DNA from: Lewinellaceae bacterium | Lineage (GTDB): Bacteria; Bacteroidota; Bacteroidia; Chitinophagales; Saprospiraceae | Reading direction: 5' to 3' | Assembly: GCA_016711435.1 (NCBI GenBank) | Contig: JADJSY010000042.1 | Span: forward strand, 1 to 61,921 | Length of the DNA stretch: 61,921 nucleotides | Shown here: in pieces, positions 51,492-61,085 of the stretch | How positions within the stretch are numbered: the stretch's first letter is position 1 | Layout of the letters: each line of letters opens with the position of its first letter | Made by a program: the position numbers and the translations under genes | The notes under the pieces: model-generated | Told to the model about the DNA's origin: nothing | Seen by the model: only the letters and a program-made list of their open reading frames with translations | Database searches by the model: none

Positions 51492-52325
51492 TCATTTCTT
51501 CTGAATAAACATGCCATCCAGTGTCCGGTCGTCAAATTCGCCGGTCGGCATTCCGGTCACGTGGTTGTACATGGCCGCCACAAAAACGGTTTGCGCCGTA
51601 GAAATGAAGGTGCTGACTAACAAGACAATGAAAATACCCACGATGATGCCTAAAATCACGCTTATTCCCGAAAGGAGTATCCCGACTGCGATGGCAACGA
51701 GTACGCCCAGCAAGTGAAAAAGGCCGAAACTCATGTTGGCGGCCAGCGATTCGCCCCATTTTTGTTTCATCAGACGTCCCGATTCTTTCACGGTATCGAT
51801 GACGCTTTTATCTTCAAAAATGAGTACCGGAACGGCAAAAAAGGTCAGGATGGACCAGGCGATACCGATCAGCGAACTTACAATCTGACCGATTTTTCCG
51901 GTCTCCTGGAGCAACTGCAACAAAGTGCCGACCGTAGCCGACAGCACCGACCAGCCGAGGATTTTGTTGATCCGGGAATTGGCAAATGCAAGGCCTTCGG
52001 ATGGATTTGTTTCTTCGCCGTTCAGGATTTTGGCGGTGCAATAAATCAGTGCCGAGTTGAAGTAAACGATGATGAAAAAATTGACCAGGTAATACAGAAA
52101 CATGAAGCCGATGGCTGCGGCTCTTCCGTATTGTTCGTCGTCCAACATCGCGCGGATCTGGTCGCCAAAAAGCAGGAAGGAACCGCCTGCAAAAGTGGCA
52201 AAGACTAATACGAATGAAATGACTGAAAATACCGGAAAAAGCATCAAAGATGGATTTTTCTGGATGGTGTCGAAACTGATAACGGCCATTTTCCAGCCGT
52301 TGGAAATACGTGTGAAGAAGCTCAT
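51492..52325 (-). CDS. DUF6159-family polytopic membrane protein
   Basis: 277 residues with about six hydrophobic segments. The family opening is FFTRISNGWKMAVISFDTIQ, with a conserved AFANSRINKILGWSVLSAT and GESLAANMSFGLFHLLG. The C-terminus reads FISTAQTVFVAAMYNHVTG. The function is unknown. It directly abuts dinB and is intact. Confidence 0.75.
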   Translation of the reverse strand: MSFFTRISNGWKMAVISFDTIQKNPSLMLFPVFSVISFVLVFATFAGGSFLLFGDQIRAMLDDEQYGRAAAIGFMFLYYLVNFFIIVYFNSALIYCTAKILNGEETNPSEGLAFANSRINKILGWSVLSATVGTLLQLLQETGKIGQIVSSLIGIAWSILTFFAVPVLIFEDKSVIDTVKESGRLMKQKWGESLAANMSFGLFHLLGVLVAIAVGILLSGISVILGIIVGIFIVLLVSTFISTAQTVFVAAMYNHVTGMPTGEFDDRTLDGMFIQKK

Positions 52326-52373
52326 ATTTGGTTAATCGTTATGAAAAAAGTAAAGAGTTTGGCGCAATGATAT

Positions 52374-52729
52374 AGAAGGTTTGAGTGGTTTGAAAGGGTT
52401 TATTTGTTGAGAGTTGAGAATGTTGAGGGTGGTAACTTATGGCTTGAGTTACCACCCTCAACATTCTCAACGCTCAACAATCTCAACAAATAAAACCGCT
52501 TTACATTGTCAACGACGAAGGTATATCAAGGATTTTAAAAAATGATTCATCTGCTTTTAAAAATCAATGAAACTCTAAACAAATTATTGTCAACGCAAAG
52601 TAGTTTTTATTGAGAATTGTTGAGCGTTGAGAATGTTGAGGGTGGTAACTCAAGCCATAAGTTACCACCCTCAACCCTCAACATTCTCAACTCTCAACAA
52701 ATAAACCCTTCCAAACCACTCAAACCTTC
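52374..52729. repeat. Composite inverted repeat containing two family-1 hairpins in opposite orientation
   Basis: Outer arms beginning AGAAGGTTTGAGTGGTTTG at 52374 and their complement ending 52729 enclose two palindromes, 52397-52497 and 52603-52706. The second is the reverse complement of the first: the core GGTGGTAACT, TATGGCTTGA, GTTACCACC is exactly inverted. About 105 bases of AT-rich spacer separate them. The right arm supplies the last codons of the ECF sigma remnant (GLSGLEGFIC), so it has replaced that gene's natural end or lies right at it. Confidence 0.8.
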
Positions 52730-53336
52730 TATTTTCTTTTGAATTACCTGCTTTTCAGGCTGTGTTTTTGCCAATACTAATGCCTTTTGGAAGTATTGTT
52801 TCGCTTTATCGTTATCGATACCGGTGTATAGTTCGCCCAGCAGTACATGGTAGAAGTGGTTGTCGTTCAGGTTGATTTTTTCGGCTGCCTGAATCGCTTC
52901 CTGTTTCCCTTTTACTTTAGAAAGGGCGTAGGTTCTGTTGAGCGCTGCAACGGGAGAATAGGCTATTAGATGGAAGGGCGGCAAATGGCAAATAACATTT
53001 GTAACTGACTGTCTGTGATGTTTTTATCCGACAAATCAATGTCCGACTCTGGTATTTCAGAGCCGGCATGTTTTAAGTGAGCGCAATTTTTCCGGTAAAA
53101 ATCTGCTTGCGGTACAGCGCATTTCTGGCTTTGTTTTTGGCAACAGCATAGAGCCATGCTGTGGGGTTGGCTGGAATACCTTTGTATGCCCAGGTTTCAT
53201 AAGCCAGTAAAAAAGTGTCGGAGGCGATGTCTTCGGCCATTTCCATATATTCAATACCTAAATGCTTGCAGAGTACGGCGGTGATTTTACTGTACTCCGT
53301 TCTAAACAAATGTGGTATTAATTCTTGTTGCTGCAT
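52694..53336 (-). pseudogene. ECF42-type RNA polymerase sigma factor with internal deletion
   Basis: The N-terminal part (LIPHLFRTEYSKITAVLCKH, AEDIASDTFLLAYETWAYKG, PTAWLYAVAKNKARNALYRK) is an ECF sigma2 region. After a frame change it reads NITDSQLQMLFAICRPSI, the conserved start of the DUF6596/sigma4 segment. It then jumps directly to the C-terminal TPR-like end, SPVAALNRTYALSKVKG and FYHVLLGELY. Intact members are about 400 residues; here about 215 codons remain, so roughly 180-200 residues with sigma4 are missing. The YCII/DGPF gene upstream is the usual ECF42 partner. Without sigma4 it should not recognise -35 promoters. Confidence 0.72.
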
Positions 53337-53339
53337 AAA

Positions 53340-53441
53340 TTTGATTGATGATTGCCGATTGATGATTGATAATTTTTGATATATGGAGATGCCGCATTAC
53401 ATCATCAATTATCAATCATCAATCGGCAATCATCAATCAAA
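53340..53441. repeat. Intergenic hairpin, family 2, perfect 35-bp arms
   Basis: Arms 53340-53374 and 53407-53441 are exactly complementary (left arm starts TTTGATTGATGATTGCCGAT). The 32-base loop contains AGATGCC and is itself partly self-complementary. It lies between the sigma remnant and the YCII gene on the same strand. The partner element at 58447-58546 has different arms but the same AGATGCC loop word. Confidence 0.9.
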
Positions 53442-53452
53442 TATATCTTCGC

Positions 53453-53806
53453 TCAATGCACCCCGTCGCCTTTCGCAATTTTTCTCACTTCCACCGTATT
53501 GCCCTCCCCCATTAAAACAGGGCAACCTTTGGCAAATTCCACCGCTTCGTCTATTGAATCCGCTTTCACGGTGATGAATCCGCCGATGGTTTCCTTGATT
53601 TCGCCAAACGGCCCGTTGGTCACGACATGGCTGGAGCTGACCACCCGGGCATCTTCAAACGGCAGGCCGGTGCCCGATACAAATTTGTTCTGCGCCGCAA
53701 TACCGCCAATCCAGTCCATCGTTTGTTGCATCCAGATTTGCATTTGTTCCGGCGAAGCAAGCGCTTTACCGTCCTGGTGTCTCATGATTAATACGAACTC
53801 TTCCAT
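53453..53806 (-). CDS. YCII-related (DGPF) protein, sigma-factor partner
   Basis: 117 residues of the YCII/DGPFAETKE family: EEFVLIMRHQDGKA, FVSGTGLPFEDARVV, TNGPFGEIKETIGGFITVKA (variant of the DGPFAETKE signature) and AKGCPVLMGEGNTVEVR. Genes of this family are characteristically adjacent to ECF42 sigma factors, as here. The molecular role is unsettled: a ferredoxin-like fold, possibly ligand-binding. The frame is intact although the neighbouring sigma gene is broken. Confidence 0.85.
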   Translation of the reverse strand: MEEFVLIMRHQDGKALASPEQMQIWMQQTMDWIGGIAAQNKFVSGTGLPFEDARVVSSSHVVTNGPFGEIKETIGGFITVKADSIDEAVEFAKGCPVLMGEGNTVEVRKIAKGDGVH

Positions 53807-53896
53807 GGTGCTGATTTTTAATAGTTATTGAATAACGGAGTGATATTCAAATAACAAATGAAGTGGGGAAAACTGGACAACTACCGGAAAGTTTCT

Positions 53897-54456
53897 TTAC
53901 CAATTGGGCTGGATATAGGTTAATCCGTCTATTTTGATCTTTTCATACACCAATGGAGGTACGTTCCTGTTTGCTGCTTTTCGCTTCATTGCGCGTTCCG
54001 AAAAACCGATTTTATAGGTTGACCTGGGGTTTTGATGCATTACGACCAGGTTCTTGTTTTCATCCACAAAACCAAACTCCAATTGATTGGAACCACCATT
54101 AACGTTGGTATAAACCTGCATTTTGACGGTGTTTTCTTGCAGGATATAATACCCTACAATTCCGTATGCATGATTATTTACCTCTTCTTTTATTGGATAT
54201 GCCTTTGTAGCCTGTGTTTTGAAGTGCCCATCAGCATAAAACGGGATGTAAGCATTGCTGCGGTTATAGTTTTTGTCGTCATGTAAAAAATAGATGGCGG
54301 TTGTATCTATAACGGTACTCCTCAGCAGGGAAACCTGATTTTTATAGGAGAAATGATAGTTTTTAGACGGCCTGGCGTAACCCATTTCGTTTAAAACGTA
54401 GTGGGAACATCCTGTCGCTAAACTACATACACAAAATAAAAGATCAGGCGTGTCAC
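53897..54456 (-). CDS. Lipoprotein of unknown function
   Basis: The clean frame begins at MGYARPSKNYHF (54385). Further upstream it reads LLFCVCSLATGCSHYVLNE, a lipoprotein signal with lipobox LATGC. No start codon exists in that frame; a GTG at 54456 joins it through one indel. The mature part is beta-rich (AIYFLHDDKNYNR, YAYGIVGYY-like strands, YIQPNW end), about 170 residues. Family not recognised. It starts 10 bases after the ABC-F gene on the same strand. Confidence 0.55.
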
Positions 54457-54466
54457 AGGAAAAGCG

Positions 54467-56104
54467 TTAAACTTTTACTACATCTTCATACATTTCTGCC
54501 CGCATATTCCGCACCTTTTCGCTGTGGATATACTCGCCGTAGTTCATATTCTGGTCGATCAGGCCGTTGGGCGTGATTTCAATAATACGGTTGGCTACGG
54601 AATCCAGGATCTGGTAGTCATGGGAACTGAAAATGATATTGCCGCTGAATTCCTGCATGCCATTGTTCAGGGCAGTGATGGACTCCAGGTCGAGGTGGTT
54701 GGTCGGTTCGTCCAGAATCAGGAAATTGGGATTGGCGAGCATGATTTTGGACATCATGCAACGCACTTTTTCGCCGCCGGACAGGACGCCTGAGCGTTTG
54801 AACACCTCTTCTCCGCCGAACAACATGCGTCCGAGGAAGCCGCGGATAAAGTGTTCGTCTTTGTCTTTGGAAAACTGGCGCAACCAGTCGATCAGGTTCA
54901 TGTCCTGGTCACCCGAGAAGTAGGCGCTGTTGTCGTTGGGGAGGTATTGCGGAGAGATGGTTTGTCCGTATTGGAAACGGCCTTCAAAATCGGTGTCTTC
55001 GCCGGAAAGAATATTGAACAGGGCTGAAACAGCCTGCGCGTTGCGGCTGAGTACGGCGATTTTTTCACCTTTATTGAAACGAAGAAACAGATTGTCAAAC
55101 AACAATTCACCCGCTTCATTCCTTTTCGTGAGGTTTTCCACTTCCAGGATAATGTCGCCGGGATCGCGTTCGGGTTTGAATGCGATATAGGGGTACTTGC
55201 GCATAGACACCTGCATATCTTCCAGGTTCAGTTTTTCCAGGGCTTTTTTACGGCTGGTCGCTTGTTTCGATTTGGAGGCATTGGCCGAGAAACGGGCGAT
55301 AAAATCCATCATTTCCTGGCGTTTCTGCTCTACTTTTTTGTTTTTGTCGGCCATCTGGCGCGTCAGGAGCTGGCTACTTTCGTACCAGAACGTGTAGTTA
55401 CCGGTAAACATCCGGATTTTACCAAAATCCACATCAACCACGTGCGTACAAACCATATCCAGGAAGTGGCGGTCGTGCGATACCACGATAACGATATTCT
55501 GATAATCCGCCAGAAAATCGCAGAGCCAGTCCGTGGTTTCGACATCCAGGTCGTTGGTCGGTTCGTCCATGAGCAGGATATCGGGCGAGCCGAAGAGGGC
55601 CTGCGCCAGCAATACTTTTACGCGTTCCGAACCGTCGAGTTCTTTCACCAGTTTATAGTGCAGCGATTCGTGTACGCCCAGGTTGCTGAGCAATTCTGCC
55701 GCATCGCTTTCGGCCATCCAGCCATTCATTTCGCCGAATTCCCCTTCGAGTTCGGCCGCTCGCATCGAGTCGGCTTCGGTCGCGTGGGGGTTGTCGTAAA
55801 TGGCGTTTTTTTCCTGCATGATGTCATACAGGCGCCGGTGACCCATAATGACAGTATCTAACACCGGGAATTGGTCGAAAGCGAAGTGGTTCTGGCTGAG
55901 TACCGCCATCCGCTCGCCGGGAGTGATCTCGATGCGCCCGCGGGTGCTTTCAATTTCACCGGACAGGATTTTCAGAAAAGTGGATTTTCCGGCGCCGTTT
56001 GCGCCGATGACGCCGTAACAATTGCCTTTTACAAATTTAAGATTGACTTCGTCAAAAAGCACCCGCTTTCCAAACTGCAAGGCAACGTCGTTTACTGATA
56101 GCAT
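54467..56104 (-). CDS. ABC-F family ATPase (YbiT-like)
   Basis: 545 residues with two ABC domains and the short ABC-F linker (about 235-320, KNKKVEQKRQEMMDFIARFS). Domain 1 has Walker A GANGAGKST, a degenerate signature LDGSERVKV (normally LSGGE) and Walker B LLMDEPTNDLD. Domain 2 has a non-canonical P-loop (SRNAQAVSALFNIL), a normal signature LSGGEKVRC and Walker B FLILDEPTNHLD. YbiT-group members often show such a weak second P-loop. ABC-F proteins work on the ribosome rather than in transport. The frame is intact. A consensus -7 box lies 33 bases upstream. Confidence 0.88.
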   Translation of the reverse strand: MLSVNDVALQFGKRVLFDEVNLKFVKGNCYGVIGANGAGKSTFLKILSGEIESTRGRIEITPGERMAVLSQNHFAFDQFPVLDTVIMGHRRLYDIMQEKNAIYDNPHATEADSMRAAELEGEFGEMNGWMAESDAAELLSNLGVHESLHYKLVKELDGSERVKVLLAQALFGSPDILLMDEPTNDLDVETTDWLCDFLADYQNIVIVVSHDRHFLDMVCTHVVDVDFGKIRMFTGNYTFWYESSQLLTRQMADKNKKVEQKRQEMMDFIARFSANASKSKQATSRKKALEKLNLEDMQVSMRKYPYIAFKPERDPGDIILEVENLTKRNEAGELLFDNLFLRFNKGEKIAVLSRNAQAVSALFNILSGEDTDFEGRFQYGQTISPQYLPNDNSAYFSGDQDMNLIDWLRQFSKDKDEHFIRGFLGRMLFGGEEVFKRSGVLSGGEKVRCMMSKIMLANPNFLILDEPTNHLDLESITALNNGMQEFSGNIIFSSHDYQILDSVANRIIEITPNGLIDQNMNYGEYIHSEKVRNMRAEMYEDVVKV

Positions 56105-56136
56105 CGAACTAGAATATGTGTGGTTGAAAATGGGCG

Positions 56137-56144
56137 CAAAGGTA
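56137..56144 (-). promoter_or_regulatory. Candidate -7 box of the ABC-F gene
   Basis: TACCTTTG on the minus strand matches TAnnTTTG completely and lies 33 bases before the start codon. A good -33 element is not seen. Confidence 0.5.
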
Positions 56145-56188
56145 GGGTTGCCGGACGGGATTTTTGCAGCAACAACATATTGTTAAGA

Positions 56189-58318
56189 CTATTTAATAAA
56201 CTTAATAACGACCGTTTTGCCACCACAACTTATTTTAGCAAAATATACACCCGCTGTGAAATGAGCGATATCGATGACCGGGAAACTTTTACCGGAACTG
56301 ATTTCCAGCATTTCTTCTCCTGCTTTCTGACCTGCGGCGTTATAAATTTCAAGGGCAGCGATATCCGGTTTATGTCCCTCGAAAACCAATTGCAGGGTAT
56401 TTCCCTGAACCGGATTTTGCAGAATATCGATGTGTAAGTCATCGGCTTTCAGTTGGATGCTCAATACATGGCTGTAGGTATATTGACCGTCGAAATCAGT
56501 TTGTTTCAGGCGATAATAATTGATCCCGCTCATGGGTTGTGCGTCTGTAAATCCGTATTGCCGGGCTTCACGGGATGTGCCGGCGCCTTTTTCCTGGCCG
56601 ATGGACTCAAACCGGAGGCCATCGGCCGAGCGTTCGATACTGAAAAAATCATTGTTGGTTTCGGAATGGGTGACCCATGACAAGTCGACCACTTTCCCGC
56701 GTAAACGGGCATCGAATGACAATAACTCGATGGGGAGCACACAATTGCCAGCATCGAGGGCGATCATAGGGCCGGATACGCCTGAAGGGTTGAAACACAG
56801 CGTCGACGTACTGTACGCCATTTTAGCCTGGCCGCCAACCACTTCATTGCCCGAAGGGCTTCTTATAGATGAGCCATTGCTAATTTCAAAATGCATTGCC
56901 CCGCCTGCAGCGATGCGATGGGAGAGGCCGTGGCCGTGGCCCAGCTCATGCAATGCGACCGATTCAAAATCATATTCCGTAAAGGAGGGGGCAGCCGGCC
57001 CGTATTCCCAGTTAAATCCTGGTGCAAGCGGGTCAGTATCGAATTCCATGTCCACCTCTTTCAAATACCAGACCGTGTTGGCTAATGTGCAACCGCCAAT
57101 AGTGTTTCCTTGAAAGCGGCTTGTTGCACGGGCCAGTGTGCCTTCTGGCAAGGAGTTGTCGAATGTGGCCACACATAAGTTATCATTAGCCGCCCCTGAA
57201 GCGGTTGTTCCACCTACATCCCAATTGATAAAAGTGGCACATCTCCAGGTATTCAGGGCTCTTCCGAAGGAGGCTTTGGCTGCCGTATTGGTTGAAAAAC
57301 CGGAAGTCGTATTATACAGGAAGGTATAACCGCCTGCTCCGTTTCTGTTGACTAAATAATAGCGTTGGCGTGTAATAGCACCCCAGCCGGAAAAGTCACT
57401 GGCAACATACAGGTGTCCATAGTTTACAATGAGGTTAGAGCCGGATGGATTTGTTCCATTTACATTAATCGGCCCGGTGCCGGCATTCAAGGGTACTTTG
57501 TTCTTAATGTTGGTAGCAGACCATGAAACATTGTCTGATGCTACACCTGATGCAACCAATGTGGCGCCGCCGTCATCGGCATTGGTATAAAAAACCGTGC
57601 CTGCCGCAGCCCCGAAAGCGGAGCCTGAAATATTTAAAAAATCGTCGGTATCTATAGTGCCTCCGTTGGTCGGATTGGGCATAAAACTAGTGATCGGGAA
57701 AAACTCCGGCTGGCTGTTTATATATGTTCGGGGTTGAAAAACATCCCCTTCCGGTGTTTGGACGGGTTCGTGCGTCCAGGCTTCAATGCCGGCAAATGTG
57801 GCAGCCTCGGTTTTGGCCGGTTTTGCATGCAGGTCGTGGTATAAACCAAACTGACCGGTCAGAGCGCCCTGCGCTTCCGCATACGGCAGGGACTGGATGA
57901 TGTCGGGCTGATCTGCCCGGAATGTTTTGTCGTCCAGATCAAAGTTTTCGCCTTCCAGAAAAAGGATATATTCGTTTTCAGGCGCAATATGCAGGTACGG
58001 ATAGGTGATTTGCGCTTTGTCGCCTAACACACCACCGAGCGTGATAATAGCCACCTGCTTTTGTCCGGCATTGTTTTTCAGGTAAGCCTTCACATCCATG
58101 ATGTTCAGGGTGTAAATATTGCCGTCCGCATCATCGTAACAATGTTGCGCCGACAACTTGCCCAGCACGATGTGGCTCGCGTTTTCAACCCTTTGCTGTA
58201 ATGAAACTGGTATGGAGGAACACTGGGCATGAATCGGCCGGCCCCATAGCAATGCGAGCCAGGAAAGTACAAACGAAAGGCAAAAACGGATAGAAATGAA
58301 AGCGCTCGATGTTTTCAT
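56189..58318 (-). CDS. T9SS-exported matrixin-like metalloprotease
   Basis: 709 residues. It has a signal peptide (FVLSWLALLWGRPIHAQ), an N-terminal SusE-like/IPT-type beta region, and a metzincin zinc site HELGHGHGLSH (H-E-x2-H-x2-G-x2-H) near residue 445. A later ISNGSSIRSPSGNE could precede the Met-turn. The C-terminal LPIELLSFDARLRGKVVDLSW, YYRLKQTDFDG and the T9SS tail ending FTAGVYFAKISCGGKTVVIK complete the protein. It is secreted or surface-attached and probably degrades extracellular protein. The frame is intact. Upstream, TTTG-N20-TACCTTTA (about 58349-58380) resembles a promoter. Confidence 0.82.
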   Translation of the reverse strand: MKTSSAFISIRFCLSFVLSWLALLWGRPIHAQCSSIPVSLQQRVENASHIVLGKLSAQHCYDDADGNIYTLNIMDVKAYLKNNAGQKQVAIITLGGVLGDKAQITYPYLHIAPENEYILFLEGENFDLDDKTFRADQPDIIQSLPYAEAQGALTGQFGLYHDLHAKPAKTEAATFAGIEAWTHEPVQTPEGDVFQPRTYINSQPEFFPITSFMPNPTNGGTIDTDDFLNISGSAFGAAAGTVFYTNADDGGATLVASGVASDNVSWSATNIKNKVPLNAGTGPINVNGTNPSGSNLIVNYGHLYVASDFSGWGAITRQRYYLVNRNGAGGYTFLYNTTSGFSTNTAAKASFGRALNTWRCATFINWDVGGTTASGAANDNLCVATFDNSLPEGTLARATSRFQGNTIGGCTLANTVWYLKEVDMEFDTDPLAPGFNWEYGPAAPSFTEYDFESVALHELGHGHGLSHRIAAGGAMHFEISNGSSIRSPSGNEVVGGQAKMAYSTSTLCFNPSGVSGPMIALDAGNCVLPIELLSFDARLRGKVVDLSWVTHSETNNDFFSIERSADGLRFESIGQEKGAGTSREARQYGFTDAQPMSGINYYRLKQTDFDGQYTYSHVLSIQLKADDLHIDILQNPVQGNTLQLVFEGHKPDIAALEIYNAAGQKAGEEMLEISSGKSFPVIDIAHFTAGVYFAKISCGGKTVVIKFIK

Positions 58319-58360
58319 GAAGTGGATTGATTATTGTTTTGATAATTAAGGATTAAAGGT

Positions 58361-58616
58361 ATAAGTAAAAAGGCAAAATTGCAAAGGGCAAAAATATGAG
58401 TCATCCCGGATTTTTGTAGCGACTCTTAGTACGCGCCGGCACAATTTTTATTGATGATTGCTTATTGACAATTGATGATTTTTGATGTGCGAAGATGCCA
58501 CCTTGCATCAAAAATCATCAATTGTCAATAAGCAATCATCAATAAATACGAGTTTGACCTTTTTGTGGTCGTTTTAGGCAAAATCCGGGATGACTCATGT
58601 TTTTGTCCTTTTACTT
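58361..58616. repeat. Nested ~256-bp palindrome with a family-2 hairpin at its centre
   Basis: The inner hairpin 58447-58487 pairs perfectly (41 bp) with 58506-58546 around an 18-base loop containing AGATGCC. Outside it, ATGAGTCATCCCGGATTTT (58396 on) pairs with AAAATCCGGGATGACTCAT (ending 58598). Outermost, TAAGTAAAAAGG pairs with CCTTTTACTTA (58606-58616). The outermost right arm overlaps the last codons of the AI-2E gene. It fills the 58319-58610 gap. Confidence 0.88.
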
Positions 58617-59703
58617 AAACCAGCCTTTTACTTTCTCCAGCATTCCTGTCTTAGCAGTCTTCGGTCCCGGCGAACCCAGTAAAAAACCATAGGGCTTCAG
58701 CGGTTCCACATGATCGCAAATGATTTTCAGCATACCGAGCAGGGGGATGCCCATGATCATGCCCGGGATGCTCCAGACCAATTCGCCGGCCAGCAGCGCC
58801 ATAATAGTGAAAAGGGGGTTGATATTTACCTCGGAGCCTACGATCAAAGGAGTCAGAACGTTGTTTTGAAAAAATTGCACTAAGCCATAGGTGATGAGTA
58901 CGCCCAGAATAATACTGCTGCCTCCGCCCTGCGCCACGACCATCAGCAAGGTAATGACAGTGCCGGTCAGGTTACCAACGTAAGGGACTATCTCCAGTAT
59001 GCCGCAGAGTACTGCGAAAAAAACGGCATTTTCTACTCCCACGATACTGAAACCAATACTGTACAGCACCCATAGCATCACGATCATTAGCCCCATGCCG
59101 CTCACGTATTTCTGGCCGACCAGACTGGCCTCGGTAATAATACGCGTCGTTTCCGCTTTTTCAGTTGCAGGCACTAATTTCAGGATAAATTTTTTAAAAT
59201 GCGAGCGGTAATACAAGAACATAAAAATGTACACCACCGCCAGAATGAAGGTAACCACACCGCCTAACAATCCCCCCTAATATGGAGGCTCCTACCATCG
59301 CTGCCCCGCCCGCGCCCGACGACTGATTTTCTTTCACCATTTGTTCCTGCGCTTCTCTTGAAAACCCCATCTTTTCGCTGAAATACAGGCTCAACTGCTC
59401 TGTCCGCTCGGTCGCCACTACTTTAATCTGCGACAGGTCTTCGGCGATACGCGTCATTTGCCAACTCAGCATCATTATGACGCCGCTGATGCTTATTATA
59501 AGCACGAGTACGCAGATCAGAGAGGAAAGGCCGCGGTTAAATCCTTTTTTTTCCAGCCATGCACTTAATGGCAAAAACATCATGGACAACAAGCCCGCCA
59601 GAGCGATGGGAACTAAAAATGGGCGTCCCAGGTATAAAATGGTACAGGTCAGAATGACCAGCAGCAGTACTTGAATGGTTTTGGTCAGCAAAAGTTTATT
59701 CAT
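58611..59703 (-). CDS. AI-2E/PerM-family membrane transporter, one frameshift
   Basis: About 363 residues. The N-terminal part reads MNKLLLTKTIQVLLLVILTC, RPFLVPIALAGLLSMMFLPL. The C-terminal frame carries GILEIVPYVGNLTGTVITLL and the conserved VNINPLFTIMALLAGE and WSIPGMIMGIPLLGMLKII blocks of the AI-2E exporter family (UPF0118). The frames overlap near 59195-59275, implying one indel. The start is placed at the ATG at 59703 rather than the TTG at 59709 because a promoter box occupies those bases. Some members move Na+/H+ or signal molecules; the substrate here is unknown. Confidence 0.85.
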
Positions 59704-59706
59704 CTT

Positions 59707-59738
59707 CAAAGGTAATTAGAAGGATGACATGAAAGCAA
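59707..59738 (-). promoter_or_regulatory. Consensus promoter of the AI-2E gene, almost leaderless
   Basis: TTG (59738-59736), a 21-base spacer and TACCTTTG (59714-59707) fit the Bacteroidota promoter, three bases before the ATG. Transcription would begin about at the start codon, so the mRNA may be leaderless. Confidence 0.55.
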
Positions 59739-59916
59739 GGAAAACCATGAAAACCAATAGATTACAGCAAACGGGTTTCGGTTTTCTTTAATATACGATA
59801 GTTTCGAGTCTTTTGTTTTGCAAACTTTCCATAGCGTTGTTTGTCTAATGGTTTTTCCGATTTTCCCGCCCAACCTATATTTCTGAAGGCGCAACCTGAA
59901 ACACGAGTTAAACAGA

Positions 59917-61070
59917 ATGTCAAAAAACATGATCTTCAATTACCGCCTGCTGGTTGTTTCACCGCTTGTACTGCTTTCCTCCCTATCTCTGGCTGCGCAG
60001 TCAGATACATCTTCCTGGTTCAACAGGACCTTAAATCGTTTTACACACGACGACCTCCCGCCTGACCGCCCGCGTTTTCTGGCTTATCCGACCCTGGGTT
60101 TTTCACCCGAGACCAGCCTGGAAGTGGGGTGGCCGGTTCCCTGCTTTTTCATGCCAAAAACGACTACCTGAAAAACCGCCTGAGCGAGATCACCGCTTTC
60201 GGTTTTTTTACCCTGCGTTCGCAATATGGTTTGCTGCTGGACAATGCGGTTTATACGGATCAGGATCACTGGCTGCTGCTGGGCAAGTTGCGTTTCCAGC
60301 GCTTCCCTTTGCTCTACTACGGCATCGGGCCGGATGCGCCCGAGGAAGACGCCGTGGTGGTCGATGGTAACTATATTTTGCTGCGCCAAAGGGTGCTTCG
60401 GCAGATTCAGGGCAATTGGTTCGCCGGTTTGCAAACGGATGTGCAAAATTTGGGCCGTGTGGATTTTGGCGGAGACCAGCCCTCCCGACCACTCCCGGAA
60501 GGTTCCGGCGGCTCGACCAGCGTTGCTTTCGGGCCAAGTGTGGTGTACGATTCACGGCCCAATATGCTCAATACCCGGGAAGGCTGGTTTGCGGAAGTAT
60601 CCTGGCTACATTACAGCCGCGTGTGGGAAAGCGATTATGCTTTTGATGTGTTCAGCGTTGAACTGAGGCGTTACCACCAAATGCGGGCGGGACAGGTATT
60701 TGCCTGGCAAATAACAGGTAATGCCGTGCAGGGCAATGCGCCGTTCAATATGCTCAGCCTGATGGGCAGCGAAATGATGATGCGCGGCTATTATTCAGGG
60801 AGGTTCCGCGACCGGCAATACTATGCTGCGCAGGCGGAATACCGCTGGTTGCCGTTTCCGTTTAGTAAACGTTTCGGCGCCACTACTTTTTCAGCGCAGG
60901 GGCTGTCACGCCTTCGCTTCAGGCGCTCCGGGCACAACAGGTTCGCGTGGCGGGCGGAGCAGGCATCCGGTACCTGATTTTCCCTAAAAAGGATATTTTC
61001 GTGCGCTTCGATGTGGGCTTTACCCGGGAAGGCGCCAGTTTTTATATTTTTACGGGAGAGGCGTTTTGAC
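59917..61070 (+). CDS. Omp85/BamA-type outer-membrane barrel protein, two frameshifts
   Basis: It has a signal peptide (YRLLVVSPLVLLSSLSLAAQ) and then a barrel domain without visible POTRA repeats: YPTLGFSPETSLEVG, the LRFQRFPLLYYGIGPDAP block, VVYDSRPNMLNTREGWF, LMGSEMMMRGYYSGRFRDRQY. After an indel near 60880 it reads VRVAGGAGIRYLIFPKK and FVRFDVGFTREGASFYI with terminal Phe. RGYYSGRFRD corresponds to the conserved loop-6 R-G-x-x-x-G-R region of the surface-antigen family. The first indel is near 60140. About 384 residues. It may be a stand-alone barrel (patatin-partner or DUF-type) rather than the essential BamA. Confidence 0.75.
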
Positions 61071-61085
61071 TGATGAAGATGTTTA

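Noticed and set aside
54467..56104. Degenerate second P-loop as evidence of a dead ABC-F gene
   Set aside because: A weak second Walker A is usual for YbiT-type proteins; the frame and the Walker B motifs are intact.
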